From NCBI GenBank assembly GCA_016718315.1, contig JADKDV010000006.1, positions 1 through 35,478 of the forward strand: a stretch of DNA of 35,478 bases, read 5' to 3'. The first letter of the stretch is position 1; every line of letters starts with the position of its first letter. The notes under the pieces were generated by a model. It saw nothing but the letters and a program-made list of their open reading frames with translations. It was not told the origin of the DNA and searched no databases. A program made the translations under genes and the position numbers. Source of the stretch: Candidatus Obscuribacter sp. GTDB taxonomy: Bacteria; Cyanobacteriota; Vampirovibrionia; Obscuribacterales; Obscuribacteraceae. Below are positions 1 through 7,052 of the stretch, in pieces.

Positions 1-237
1 GAATTGGCGCACGAGCGATGTTGCGAAAATTTCCGGAGAGTGATTAAGACGTGTGCTGGACGCCGGGCGGATTCCATAAAACGCAGCTTGCTCCCGTTTT
101 TCGGGAGTATATTGGACTATAGAAATGTTTCTGACTACAGGGTCCCTCCTGACCATTCAGAAATAACTATTGCTCAAGCAAGGACAGCTGTTGACGTAGC
201 TGGAAAAATAGTAGCTTTGGTCAATAACTGGTTGTAG
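1..237 (+). CDS. 3' end of an unknown gene, possibly HEPN-like
   Basis: The frame is open to the left edge, so this is the C-terminal part of a longer protein; the TTG at base 4 is not a convincing start. The visible piece is basic, then has a Tyr/Asp-rich turn (SDYRVPPDHSEI) followed by a helix running A-R-T-A-V-D-V-A-G-K-I. This order, an R/Y-rich strip and then an alternating alanine helix at the C-terminus, resembles the end of HEPN-type helical domains, but the catalytic R-x4-6-H motif is not in view. The next gene starts 12 bases downstream with a GGAG ribosome site, so the two probably form an operon. Family assignment is a weak guess; the coding call itself is reasonable. Confidence 0.45.
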   Translation, partial: ELAHERCCENFRRVIKTCAGRRADSIKRSLLPFFGSILDYRNVSDYRVPPDHSEITIAQARTAVDVAGKIVALVNNWL

Positions 238-249
238 GAGAAAGCGAAT

Positions 250-759
250 ATGACCAAAACCGCCACGCAAACTGAACAGTTGATAATCAACAAATTTATT
301 CAAGACGCCCAAGAAATAGTTCCAGGTACGCGGTTAAGATGGGTTGTTCGGTCTAGCGAATCGGCTGGTTCCATAGGCGCTGCCGTAAGGCTTCCTGGTA
401 ACTTGAACTCTTCGGACCAAGAGGTCTTCAACTTGCACGACTTAAGTGGTCAGCTAAGTGAGGATTTCGATTTTGATTTCTCAATAACTACGACTGGCCT
501 TCTTGCTGCCGGTGATAAATTGAGCCTTCATTTCATTTCTGATGACCATCTTTCAATTGAGCCCGATGTAAGTCCCTGGTTTGCCCGTTATGAGATGGCA
601 CTTGCTGAACGGACTACTTCAGCACATGACTCACAGCGTGACTTGTGCGATGCCTTGGAGCTAGCAGTTAGGCAATATGGAGCTCAGAGTCCGCCCGTAA
701 TTGAGACATTGCAAATGCTTGCGCAAATTTATTTGCACGATTTGGAGCAAGCCAAATAA
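250..759 (+). CDS. TPR-like helical protein, N-terminal portion (frameshifted)
   Basis: The start ATG at 250 has GGAG 9 bases upstream. Residues 1-115 are a mixed alpha/beta region I cannot place; from about residue 118 the protein becomes helical (ALAERTTSAHDSQRDL, then IETLQMLAQIYLHDLEQAK), like the first helices of a TPR array. Translation stops at 757-759. The frame that opens at 759 continues directly with SLSLRLWRQCYQDAEQEA, which extends the helical pattern into the next reading frame. I infer one gene of about 425 residues broken by one missing base in the A-rich stretch at 754-759. Function unknown; it follows an edge gene and may belong to the same accessory operon. Confidence 0.6.
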   Translation: MTKTATQTEQLIINKFIQDAQEIVPGTRLRWVVRSSESAGSIGAAVRLPGNLNSSDQEVFNLHDLSGQLSEDFDFDFSITTTGLLAAGDKLSLHFISDDHLSIEPDVSPWFARYEMALAERTTSAHDSQRDLCDALELAVRQYGAQSPPVIETLQMLAQIYLHDLEQAK

Positions 760-845
760 GTCTGTCCTTACGCTTATGGCGGCAATGCTATCAGGATGCT
801 GAACAGGAAGCACCAAGCTTAGGTAAGTTAGATGTCCTGGACGCC

Positions 846-1529
846 TTGGTCCACTCGTTATTGGAGGATAATCAGTCTGAAAAGGCTCTAGAGTTTTCTT
901 TGCAATCGCTCCGTATGCGCGAGGAACTTTTGGGAGTTACTGATTGGAGTACAATCAATCACCTTTGCAGGCTTGCACAGTTTCCACCTCAAGACCCTGA
1001 GCGCCGCAGGTTGTATTACTCACAGGCGCGAGATCGACTTCAGGATAGATTGAATTCTCAGGACATAGATTTCGCATACCCAGAAAAATGGAATCAGCCA
1101 CGGTTGCCGGTAGATCTAGGCTTAGCGCAAGTCGGAGAATTAGAAAAGTTTGCTGACCTTTTACATGTAACTAGTCAGTCTGAGCTCGAAAGCAGGTGGC
1201 GGATTCGGTTGGAGGAATTCTGGAAATCATATGATTCAGAGAAGAGAGACTGGTTCCGCTTGGGCATTATTGAAGTACACCGTCAGAAAGGCGAGCCTCA
1301 ATTCGTTCTTCAGTTGCTACCGCTTTCTAGAGCCAATTTTAGCAATCGGGTAGCAATATTTTCGTCTTTTCAAGACTTGAAGGTTGCTCTAAAATCAGTG
1401 GATATAGTTCTTGCTGATGCAGCTGAATCAGAGTGGCCAATGGGTGCTCGAAGATGCTTTCTCGTTGGTGATGTTTCCAGAGAGACAATTGAGGGCATCC
1501 TTGAGAGACCAGAATACGGAACCTACTGA
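846..1529 (+). CDS. TPR-like helical protein, C-terminal portion of the preceding gene
   Basis: This frame is open from at least 759, so the TTG at 846 is only a formal start. Residues 1-35 (LVHSLLEDNQSEKALE, then FSLQSLRMREELLG) look like a TPR pair of the kinesin-light-chain type with the usual small-residue spacing. Further on there is an arginine-rich helix (PERRRLYYSQARDRL), then a C-terminal alpha/beta region of about 120 residues (LGIIEVHRQKGEP, VDIVLADAAESEWP) with no family I recognise. It joins to the 250-759 fragment by a +1 correction near 757. It ends just before a hairpin at 1558 that separates it from the convergent nuclease gene. Confidence 0.55.
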   Translation: MVHSLLEDNQSEKALEFSLQSLRMREELLGVTDWSTINHLCRLAQFPPQDPERRRLYYSQARDRLQDRLNSQDIDFAYPEKWNQPRLPVDLGLAQVGELEKFADLLHVTSQSELESRWRIRLEEFWKSYDSEKRDWFRLGIIEVHRQKGEPQFVLQLLPLSRANFSNRVAIFSSFQDLKVALKSVDIVLADAAESEWPMGARRCFLVGDVSRETIEGILERPEYGTY

Positions 1530-1557
1530 ACCGGTAGTGAATTGAACACTTAAATTA

Positions 1558-1583
1558 CTTGTGATATCGCAGACTATCACAAG
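1558..1583. terminator. Hairpin between convergent genes
   Basis: A perfect 9-bp inverted repeat, CTTGTGATA at 1558-1566 and TATCACAAG at 1575-1583, surrounds an 8-base loop. It lies exactly where the plus-strand TPR gene and the minus-strand nuclease gene converge, and overlaps the stop codon of the latter. There is no long T run on either side, so a bidirectional terminator is an inference from position and symmetry only. Confidence 0.5.
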
Positions 1584-2155
1584 CTTCTGAAATCGCTATT
1601 CGTTGAGTCTGATCGATGAACCCTTCCTAGATTGTCCACTACAAAGCTCTTGTCACCAGTGACTGACCTTATTAGATGAGTAGCAAAAATGTGTTTGTTC
1701 ACACGTGAAGTTTCTACTCGTTTTGCAATCCCCTGAATCTCAACGATTTCTAGCTTGGGACCTCCGAATTCTATAAGTGTCAAAATCAGGGGCTCTGGCG
1801 GTTGATATACGAACTTCTCTCCTTCTGAATTTCCGATCCCTTTAGCCAGAACAAAGTCGATTGCCTGATCTTTAAGATCCGCTGAAGTGAACACATTGCC
1901 AGTGTTTTGACCTTTGAATTTCAAATTGTCGAAGGTTAGTTGACGCATGAAATTGTTTAGAGCGACGCTGTCGAACTTCCTTGACAGCTTGCCTCCAGTT
2001 AGCGTTAAATCTAGAGTTTCGCCAATTGCTGTAACAATCCCTAGCGGCTTATGTTTGTTTTCAGCATCTATAAACTCATCTATGACAAAAAGCGAATATT
2101 GTGTTTCAGCTACTTTGTCGATGTTACCTTTGTCGTAGCCTGTTCGGGTGAACAT
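1577..2155 (-). CDS. Mrr-like restriction endonuclease, C-terminal fragment
   Basis: This fragment opens with MFTRTGYDKGN, which is the segment that follows the catalytic core in Mrr-cat nucleases (a GI-VTRTG-fQkGA-type motif). The upstream fragment (2110-2475) ends in frame disagreement immediately before it; adding one G to the run of four at 2160-2163 (minus strand) gives QGGIMFTRTG and joins the two into a protein of about 300 residues. The remainder of this fragment (about 170 residues) is beta-rich with no motif I know; in this family such C-terminal regions vary and may contact target DNA or partners. The ATG at 2155 is therefore an internal Met, not a true start. Confidence 0.6.
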   Translation of the reverse strand: MFTRTGYDKGNIDKVAETQYSLFVIDEFIDAENKHKPLGIVTAIGETLDLTLTGGKLSRKFDSVALNNFMRQLTFDNLKFKGQNTGNVFTSADLKDQAIDFVLAKGIGNSEGEKFVYQPPEPLILTLIEFGGPKLEIVEIQGIAKRVETSRVNKHIFATHLIRSVTGDKSFVVDNLGRVHRSDSTNSDFRSL

Positions 2156-2475
2156 GATTCCCCTTGGGTTTCCAGGTCTTCCAACACACCTCGAAATGAA
2201 TTAAATGTAGGGAAATCTACCCTGTAGCTCCAATCCTTGGCTTGGATTACTGATTTCCAGGTCATTCCAGCAAGCTCAAATTCCCAGTAAACATCGATTT
2301 GGTGACTTGCTCCGGAGAGCCCCGTCATTTGAACGTTGTGTAGGAGTTTGATATTTCTTAGACCGTCTAACTCTGCCATTCCCTTTATGGTTTGAGCAAC
2401 AAAGACTTCAAACTCTTTGAATTTGCTCCTCTTAGGTCCTTTGGCTTTATTGCGGTTCTTTGACATTTTTGACAA
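2110..2475 (-). CDS. Mrr-type restriction endonuclease-like, catalytic N-terminal fragment
   Basis: The start ATG at 2475 is followed by a Lys/Arg-rich tail (residues 1-18). Residues 20-100 carry a PD-(D/E)xK fold in its Mrr form: FEVFVAQTIKGM as the N-terminal helix, the acidic residue in SHQIDVYWEF, and the QAK motif in SVIQAKDWSY, where Q replaces the usual E/D as in Mrr. The last 15 residues are out of frame: the proper continuation is in the 1577-2155 fragment. It ends 21 bases from the recombinase gene on the same strand, so the pair may be one transcript. Predicted role is DNA cleavage in defence (for Mrr relatives, often methylated DNA), but no methyltransferase partner is adjacent. 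Confidence 0.65.
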   Translation of the reverse strand: MSKMSKNRNKAKGPKRSKFKEFEVFVAQTIKGMAELDGLRNIKLLHNVQMTGLSGASHQIDVYWEFELAGMTWKSVIQAKDWSYRVDFPTFNSFRGVLEDLETQGESCSPEQATTKVTSTK

Positions 2476-2495
2476 GGATGGCTTGATTTGGCTCG

Positions 2496-3104
2496 TTAGT
2501 ATTTCAAGCTCATTATAGCCTTATGACTATCCGCCGGATCGACCGCTAAGTATTCTTGAAGCTGGCCGAGGTTTGAGTGACCAGAGATTTCTTGGATGGT
2601 GCGAAGTGGGATGCCGGCGCGGGACATGTTGGTTAGACAGGTACGGCGCATGGAGTGGGTTGAAGCGCCTTCGATGTTGACTGAGTCGAAGGCTTCGGTA
2701 AGTATGTTGTGGGCCCGTATTCTGCCGATGTGGCTTTCGGGATTGTCGGTTGATGGAAAGAGCCAGGGCGATGGTGAGTAAGCTGAGTCGTCCTTGTCCT
2801 GGGCGTCGAGCAGGTCTTTGTAGGAAGCGAGCTGCTCTCTGAGTTTTGGATGGATTGGGATATTTGAGTAGACTGTGTTTTTCTTTTTGAGTCTGGTGAT
2901 TTTGAGTGTGTTTCTGACGCCACCGCTGGTGGTGAACACGTCTGACATTTTGATCGCGATGATTTCAGAAATGCGGAGGCCTGTGTAGAGGCCGACGGCA
3001 AACAGTAGTTTGTCGCGGTGTGTTTTTAGGACTTTTAGGACGATTTGGATCTCTTTAGAACCCAAAACTTTGGCTTTGCCCGGCATATAAACAAAAGTTC
3101 TCAA
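2496..3104 (-). CDS. Tyrosine recombinase/integrase, catalytic domain only
   Basis: All catalytic positions of the phage-integrase family are visible: R44 in TGLRISE, the beta-hairpin Lys near 73-75 (RLKKK), H150-x-x-R153 in HSMRR, H176 in GHSN and the nucleophile Y185 in LQEYL. At about 200 residues it lacks the N-terminal SAM-like core-binding domain and arm-binding domain of full-length integrases (usually 300-400), so it is a minimal recombinase or a 5'-truncated one. The start could be TTG at 3104 or, better, ATG at 3086 (MPGKAKVLGSK), which sits flush against a 36-bp dyad at 3087-3122. It marks this end of the window as mobile or formerly mobile DNA. Confidence 0.85.
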   Translation of the reverse strand: MRTFVYMPGKAKVLGSKEIQIVLKVLKTHRDKLLFAVGLYTGLRISEIIAIKMSDVFTTSGGVRNTLKITRLKKKNTVYSNIPIHPKLREQLASYKDLLDAQDKDDSAYSPSPWLFPSTDNPESHIGRIRAHNILTEAFDSVNIEGASTHSMRRTCLTNMSRAGIPLRTIQEISGHSNLGQLQEYLAVDPADSHKAIMSLKY

Positions 3105-3122
3105 ATGAGCTATTTTGTTTAT
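3087..3122. promoter_or_regulatory. 36-bp dyad at the recombinase start: operator or recombination core
   Basis: ATAAACAAAA (3087-3096) is an exact inverted copy of TTTTGTTTAT (3113-3122). Inside, CTCA and TGAG are also symmetric, so 28 of 36 positions obey the dyad. It abuts the ATG at 3086 of the recombinase. Tyrosine recombinase cores and their autoregulatory operators both have this inverted-arm organisation, although the 16-base gap between the outer arms is longer than in a typical core. Confidence 0.55.
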
Positions 3123-3127
3123 TCTAA

Positions 3128-3162
3128 CAGCCTTACTTTTTAGCGCAAGCCCTGTAAGGCTG
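3128..3162. repeat. Inverted repeat upstream of the recombinase
   Basis: CAGCCTTA at 3128-3135 and TAAGGCTG at 3155-3162 form a perfect 8-bp inverted repeat with a 19-base loop. It lies six bases beyond the 36-bp dyad in a 158-base gap that holds no gene. It could be an arm-type recombinase site or a hairpin ending the minus-strand gene upstream (3263-3928); there is no T run. Confidence 0.4.
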
Positions 3163-3262
3163 AAATGGTGGGAATGGTTGAGTAAACGAAATAACCCAAA
3201 TGTTTACCCGTCCTTACTTAATGATTAGTCGTAGCTAGATTCCTTAACTCACCCGTCGTCAT

Positions 3263-3928
3263 TTACAAATGACCCAAACCCTTTAAAAGTGAATGAATCA
3301 AGTTGGACGCCTCATCCTTTGTCACTTTTGCCCAGGCTTTGCTTGCTACAAACATAAGCGACTCACCAGACTTGTATTTTTTTTGCATTGCTGATGGGTC
3401 TGCCAGAACTTTGCGATAGTATTTAAGTCCCTGCGCCACTACGTATAAACGCAAGTATAGCCAGCTGTCGTCAGTGTGCTCATCGCGCGTGCCTTCGCAG
3501 TGTTTTCTGGTATCAATTGCGTATATAAACTCGCTCAGGTGATTGTGGAAGCTTTTGATTTTGTCCACTGGTTGCAGCTCAAGATATCCTACTACTGGCT
3601 CCATTGCTTGCTTTTGATACTCTCGATCCAGTGCCCTCGTGTCTACCAGATCGATCACATTCCAGAATTCTTCCGCCGACATTGCTTTTATATAGCTCGT
3701 ATCCGGCTCTGGGTCGTCATTGTCTACAGTGGGGTTTGGCTGGCGACTTAGTTTGTAGACATCCTCGTTTGTCTCAGGCAGGCAGTTTTGCTTGCTCGAT
3801 ACCCACTCCAAAAATGCTGGCAGGTCAAAGTCGTCTGACGGTGTTATCTGCTTCTTTAGCTCGCCGAGTGCGACTATTAGCTCAGCGTAAAATGCTTTTA
3901 GCAAAATAGCACTTTTGTTTTCAATCAA
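3263..3928 (-). CDS. Unknown soluble helical protein, second gene of a pair
   Basis: A 221-residue protein with no signal peptide, no membrane segment and no domain I recognise. It is rich in acidic and aromatic residues (PTVDNDDPEPDTSYI; EEFWNVIDLVDTRAL; LRLYVVAQGLKYYRKVL) and ends with a helix containing LIHSLLKGLGHL. The start ATG at 3928 overlaps the stop of the upstream gene by four bases, which indicates translational coupling. It is preceded only by that partner and lies next to the recombinase, so it may be accessory cargo. Confidence 0.6.
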   Translation of the reverse strand: MIENKSAILLKAFYAELIVALGELKKQITPSDDFDLPAFLEWVSSKQNCLPETNEDVYKLSRQPNPTVDNDDPEPDTSYIKAMSAEEFWNVIDLVDTRALDREYQKQAMEPVVGYLELQPVDKIKSFHNHLSEFIYAIDTRKHCEGTRDEHTDDSWLYLRLYVVAQGLKYYRKVLADPSAMQKKYKSGESLMFVASKAWAKVTKDEASNLIHSLLKGLGHL

Positions 3929-4248
3929 GCTGTTAGCGTCTCTCTCTCTGCGGCTGAGCGACGTAGATCAATGCCTTTGCATACCTTGCTTTTGTATTTC
4001 ATCGTCAAGTTGCGATTTACTCGCGAAAAGGTAAACGATGGCAAGTCCTTTAGGCTCTGTCTGTATGCAGCAAACGATCCTTCGCCGCCTGGTGTGAGGT
4101 TGTGAGTGTCATCAAAGTGTGGACGTATCTCAAAATAATTGATTGCCGAGCCAAAGCTCGGTATATCAGCGTTTATGATTTTAGCCGCAAGACCAAAGCA
4201 CCCTCCATTTCCGCTGTTATGGCTGACAGTACGAATGCTTATTTCCAT
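3925..4248 (-). CDS. Unknown small protein, first gene of a coupled pair
   Basis: I place the start at the ATG at 4248 (MEISIRTVSHNSGNGG), because AGAGG lies nine bases before it and because a longer in-frame reading from 4359 would span the apparent promoter. The protein is 107 residues, with a Gly/Asn-rich N-terminus, a central region with IRPHFDDTHNLTPGGEG and a basic C-terminus (MKYKSKVCKGIDLRRSA). No family recognised. Its stop codon overlaps the next start by four bases. A TATAAT-type promoter box lies about 43 bases upstream. Confidence 0.55.
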   Translation of the reverse strand: MEISIRTVSHNSGNGGCFGLAAKIINADIPSFGSAINYFEIRPHFDDTHNLTPGGEGSFAAYRQSLKDLPSFTFSRVNRNLTMKYKSKVCKGIDLRRSAAERETLTA

Positions 4249-4290
4249 GTGGATGCCTCTGGGCTGATTTTTCTTTGCTAAGGGGTTCAA

Positions 4291-4319
4291 ATTATAGATG
4301 AGTTTGCGTATCTTGATTA
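4291..4319 (-). promoter_or_regulatory. Sigma-70-like promoter for the 4248-3263 gene pair
   Basis: On the minus strand a perfect TATAAT box (4291-4296) is preceded at a 17-base distance by TAATCA (4314-4319), a poor -35 match. GGGGTT at 4282-4287 and AACCCC at 4320-4325 flank the element as an inverted pair and could be an operator. The Pribnow box and the position 43 bases before the chosen start support the call. Confidence 0.5.
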
Positions 4320-4371
4320 AACCCCCTAATTTTTCTGTAGCACGCGTGATCCTCTCCACGCGGCGCTACTC

Positions 4372-4383
4372 ATGAGTACTCAT
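4372..4383. repeat. 12-bp perfect palindrome in a divergent intergenic region
   Basis: ATGAGTACTCAT at 4372-4383 is a perfect palindrome directly before the TTG start of the exported TPR gene. It lies between two divergently oriented transcription units and could be an operator, but no partner copy was found nearby. Confidence 0.35.
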
Positions 4384-4385
4384 CT

Positions 4386-5723
4386 TTGATTATATCTAGG
4401 TCGTTAAACGAAGCTACAATCCTGGCCGGAGCTTGCTTCCTGCTTGGGTTGTGTTTTGGGGCTCCCGCTGAGGCGCAGTCTAACGACGTTGCTGTCGGTG
4501 CTGGAGCCGGAGCTTCCTCCGTTCAATCATCGTATGAGCCGGACATGTCAGCTGAGTTGCCTGCTGGTGTATCGGGCGGGCTTGATTCACCTGCCTCTGC
4601 TGCTAAGGCAGCCACAGTATCCCGCGGCACGCTTATGAAAGTGGCCGAGCTACATCGTCGACTGGGGGAACTATTTGAAATCCTGGGGCAATACGATAGT
4701 GCGCAAACGCAACTTAAGGAAGTTATTGCCATTGATGAGCGCTTATATGGTGCGGACCATCCAGCTATCATCGTCGATTTGACCGGACTTGGCGCTTTGC
4801 AGTATCGCAGTGGTAGATATAATGATGCTGCGCAGACTTTGTCTCGCGCATTGATCATGGCTGAGCGCGCGCTTGGTCAAGAGCACCAGGCTGTGGCGGC
4901 AATCTTGGCGACTTTGGCCACACATACAACGAGTTGGGTACGGTTAACTGATGCAGAGCCTCTGCTCAAGCGATCTCTGGCAATCAGGCTAAATGCTCCT
5001 TTGGCTCACGATATAGAAATTGCACAGGCTCTCAATAATTTGGCTGATTTGTATTTAGCTAAGGGGCGACTTAAAGGAGCTGAGCGCCTTTTGCTTGATG
5101 CCTTGGTACGACTACACAAAGGCGACCTACAAACGGAGAGATTGCCGACCGGGCAATCTTTAGTGGCTCAATTGCGACATGATAGATCTTCCTTGCGTGC
5201 ACACACTGACGCTGAAGTAACTGTGCTCGGTGCTGTGCTAAATAATCTGGGTTGCCTCTATCATCTGAGGCATAAGGACACGCTGGCGCGTGATTTGTAT
5301 CAATTAGCTATTGAGGTGAAGAGCACTGCTAGTGGTGGCGATTTGCTAGGCTTGTCGACCACCTACAGTAATTTGTCTGGGTCATTGCTGTTATCTGGTG
5401 ATGTGGAGCAAGCATTGTCTCTGAGCCTGGATGCATGCGAGATTGATAGTAGGACTCTGCCTGCCTACCACCCTCATGTTGCGATTGATCAAATTGGTCT
5501 TGCTGATGTTTATTTAGCATCCGGTCAACTTGCAAAGGCTCAGAGTATTTATTCAGGAGCGTTGGCGACTTTGGCTCAAACCTTGCCTGAGACTCATGCT
5601 ATTGTGATTAAGTGCAGGGCTCGTTGTGCATCTGTAAGCCGTAAGTTGCAGTCCGTTATGATGCGGCAAAAGCTTGCTGCTCAAAAGGCTTCAAAGGCGT
5701 GGTCTCAACCACCCTTTAGATAG
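4386..5723 (+). CDS. Exported TPR-repeat protein
   Basis: A 445-residue protein beginning with a signal peptide (hydrophobic ILAGACFLLGLCFG, cleavage probably after APAEA, residue 30), then a Gly/Ser/Ala-rich spacer to about residue 80. From 82 onward it has TPR units of the kinesin-light-chain type: LHRRLGELFEILGQYDSA (89-106), LGALQYRSGRYNDAAQTL (135-152), ALNNLADLYLAKGRLKGA (215-232), followed by further units to about 400 and a basic tail. No upstream in-frame ATG or GTG exists before a stop at 4347, so the TTG at 4386 is the likely start. TPR arrays scaffold protein-protein contacts; here this would be on the outer side of the inner membrane. Reading frame intact. Confidence 0.8.
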   Translation: MIISRSLNEATILAGACFLLGLCFGAPAEAQSNDVAVGAGAGASSVQSSYEPDMSAELPAGVSGGLDSPASAAKAATVSRGTLMKVAELHRRLGELFEILGQYDSAQTQLKEVIAIDERLYGADHPAIIVDLTGLGALQYRSGRYNDAAQTLSRALIMAERALGQEHQAVAAILATLATHTTSWVRLTDAEPLLKRSLAIRLNAPLAHDIEIAQALNNLADLYLAKGRLKGAERLLLDALVRLHKGDLQTERLPTGQSLVAQLRHDRSSLRAHTDAEVTVLGAVLNNLGCLYHLRHKDTLARDLYQLAIEVKSTASGGDLLGLSTTYSNLSGSLLLSGDVEQALSLSLDACEIDSRTLPAYHPHVAIDQIGLADVYLASGQLAKAQSIYSGALATLAQTLPETHAIVIKCRARCASVSRKLQSVMMRQKLAAQKASKAWSQPPFR

Positions 5724-5823
5724 GCTGCAAGGCAAGTGGCGCGAAGCGATGGTTAAGTAGTTAGCTTGATGCTGTTGTGACTTTTATCTTGCATAGCTGG
5801 CCAAAGTGCAAGCTCTCACCTAC

Positions 5824-6048
5824 CTATTCACCTCTTCGGTGCAAGCCCCATTTTGCGTAACATTTAGGATAAGTCTTGCGAAAGTAGTTGAAATCATTTT
5901 CTTCCCAACGATAGCCTGTTGTAGGCAGGACTGGTTCTCTTGGAGCTATTTCGCCGAGTGACATCTCATCTTCATGTCTCTGTTGATATATGCTGTCTGC
6001 TGCAAAGACAAATGTATAGCCACTCTTTAAAAGCTCTGCAAATGGCAC
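5824..6048 (-). CDS. DUF4240 protein, C-terminal fragment
   Basis: This frame carries the continuation of the gene that begins at 6374. Just before its formal ATG (6048) the same frame reads ANPDLLADV, the NPD-Lad motif that follows the G-x-F stretch in DUF4240 proteins, then PFAELLKSGYTFVFAADSIYQQRHEDEM. Together with the upstream piece it gives a protein of about 180 residues, the normal size of the family. Its end, YRWEENDFNYFRKTYPKCYAKW, is also typical. The split is a single missing base at about 6073. The biochemical role of DUF4240 is unknown. Confidence 0.55.
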   Translation of the reverse strand: MPFAELLKSGYTFVFAADSIYQQRHEDEMSLGEIAPREPVLPTTGYRWEENDFNYFRKTYPKCYAKWGLHRRGE

Positions 6049-6374
6049 ATCCGCGAGTAAGTCTGGGTTTGCGTTACTCTGACAAATGTGTCTTTACCTC
6101 GTGAAATTAAACCTGCTCTGAATTCAACGAATTCCTCGTCTCCGCAACCCGGTCCATATATCTTGTGAGGCACAATCCATGCGGCTCCCCATAATTCGTG
6201 AGAGTTCACGCTATCAATAATTTTATAGTAAATGGAGTAATACTCTATTAGTTCTTCGTCACTATAGTTACTGAGAGCCGTATACAAATTGTCTATGTGT
6301 GTCTCGATAGATTTTTCTGTTAAATATCCAGGTGAAGTGGACTCTAAAAGTTTCCAGAATTCTGTCTCGGTCAT
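6027..6374 (-). CDS. DUF4240 protein, N-terminal fragment (frameshifted)
   Basis: It starts at ATG 6374 with AGGA seven bases upstream. MTETEFWKLLEST is the standard opening of DUF4240; the central LWGAAWIVPHKIYGPGCGDEEF and FRAGLISRGKDTF match the family's LW-aAA-i-GcsdD-F-dFR-wLI-G pattern. After FVRVT the frame runs off into QTQTYSRMCHLQSF, while the correct continuation (ANPDLLADV) lies in the frame of the 5824-6048 piece. One base is missing near 6073. It stands alone between the exported TPR gene (convergent) and the AbiEi-like remnant on the same strand. Confidence 0.6.
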   Translation of the reverse strand: MTETEFWKLLESTSPGYLTEKSIETHIDNLYTALSNYSDEELIEYYSIYYKIIDSVNSHELWGAAWIVPHKIYGPGCGDEEFVEFRAGLISRGKDTFVRVTQTQTYSRMCHLQSF

Positions 6375-6555
6375 TACTGTCCTTCAGGGTGTGCACTATA
6401 GAAGTGTTTGTTGCGAAGATAGTCATTGTTGCATTCTTATTGGTGCACTCAATTAGTGTTGGCGTATTTTTTATGGTTCTTCCGGCTGCATGATACAAAA
6501 TGTCGGTAAATATCAATAACTACCGACGTTATGTAGCATCCAGAGTACGACAACA

Positions 6556-6994
6556 CTAATTGGGTGGCAGGCTGTTGTAGAAAGCATTGACTGTGTTGAA
6601 TGCATCCTCATGTTTGCCTATGACTGCAATCCTTGCAGTTTTTTACTGGCGATAACTTGCTTGCTTGTAATCATGCTCATGTGTATTTGGGTCGGCATCT
6701 GATCACCGAGTTTGTAGATGTAGAGGCGGTTTGATGTGATAGGCAGCTTTGCGGCACGTCCGCTCTATTACGAGACCACAGTACCCATCTCATGTACTCT
6801 TGCTCGGGGCTGCTTGGGTAGTTGTTGAGTCTAAATACTCCTCGCGTTTCGCGGGTCCATTCGCCACTCTCTAGTTGATCGTTGAAGTGTGTGTGATTGT
6901 AGCCAGCGGTTTCCGCTTATTTAGCAGTAAAGAGACCAAACTGCCCAGTGGCAGTGGTAAATAGAATTTTGCGTTTGTCTGCTGGTTTGGTCAC
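6556..6994 (-). pseudogene. AbiEi-type (type IV) antitoxin remnant
   Basis: Not visible as one open frame. From a GTG at 6994 the minus strand reads MTKPADKRKILFTTATGQFG, then LFTAK, a TAA codon at 6917-6919, then AETAGYNHTHFNDQLESGEW, TRETRGVFRLNNYPSSPEQE and CLSHQTA. This is the AbiEi N-terminal winged-helix domain followed by the RG-vYRL-dYP-s signature and the SH-TAL motif. Adding one C near 6724 continues it as LYIYKLGDQMPTQIHMSMIT, the L-d-lP-iH-t stretch of the family. A further frame change near 6632 gives RIAVIGKHEDAF and an end at 6556. AbiEi proteins repress their own operon and neutralise the AbiEii nucleotidyltransferase toxin; no AbiEii gene is adjacent, so this is an orphan and appears dead. 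Confidence 0.65.
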
Positions 6995-7019
6995 TTTTGG
7001 TGGTCCGAGTGGTTGTAGT

Positions 7020-7052
7020 ACATAAATACCTCAAAAAAGATGGTATTTATGT
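7020..7052. promoter_or_regulatory. Inverted repeat upstream of the AbiEi-like remnant
   Basis: ACATAAATACC (7020-7030) and GGTATTTATGT (7042-7052) are a perfect 11-bp inverted repeat with an 11-base A-rich spacer. It lies 26-58 bases upstream of the GTG of the AbiEi-like gene. AbiEi antitoxins are known to bind inverted repeats upstream of their own gene, so this is a plausible relic operator; a hairpin terminator is the alternative. The following bases, 7053-7252, hold no convincing gene. Confidence 0.5.

Noticed and set aside
2633..3001. A second minus-strand frame overlapping the recombinase
   Set aside because: Ser/Thr/Pro-rich shadow; the overlapping frame has all integrase catalytic residues.
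7020..7052. Terminator hairpin for a plus-strand gene
   Set aside because: No plus-strand gene ends just before it and no T run follows; the operator reading for the AbiEi-like remnant fits the position better.
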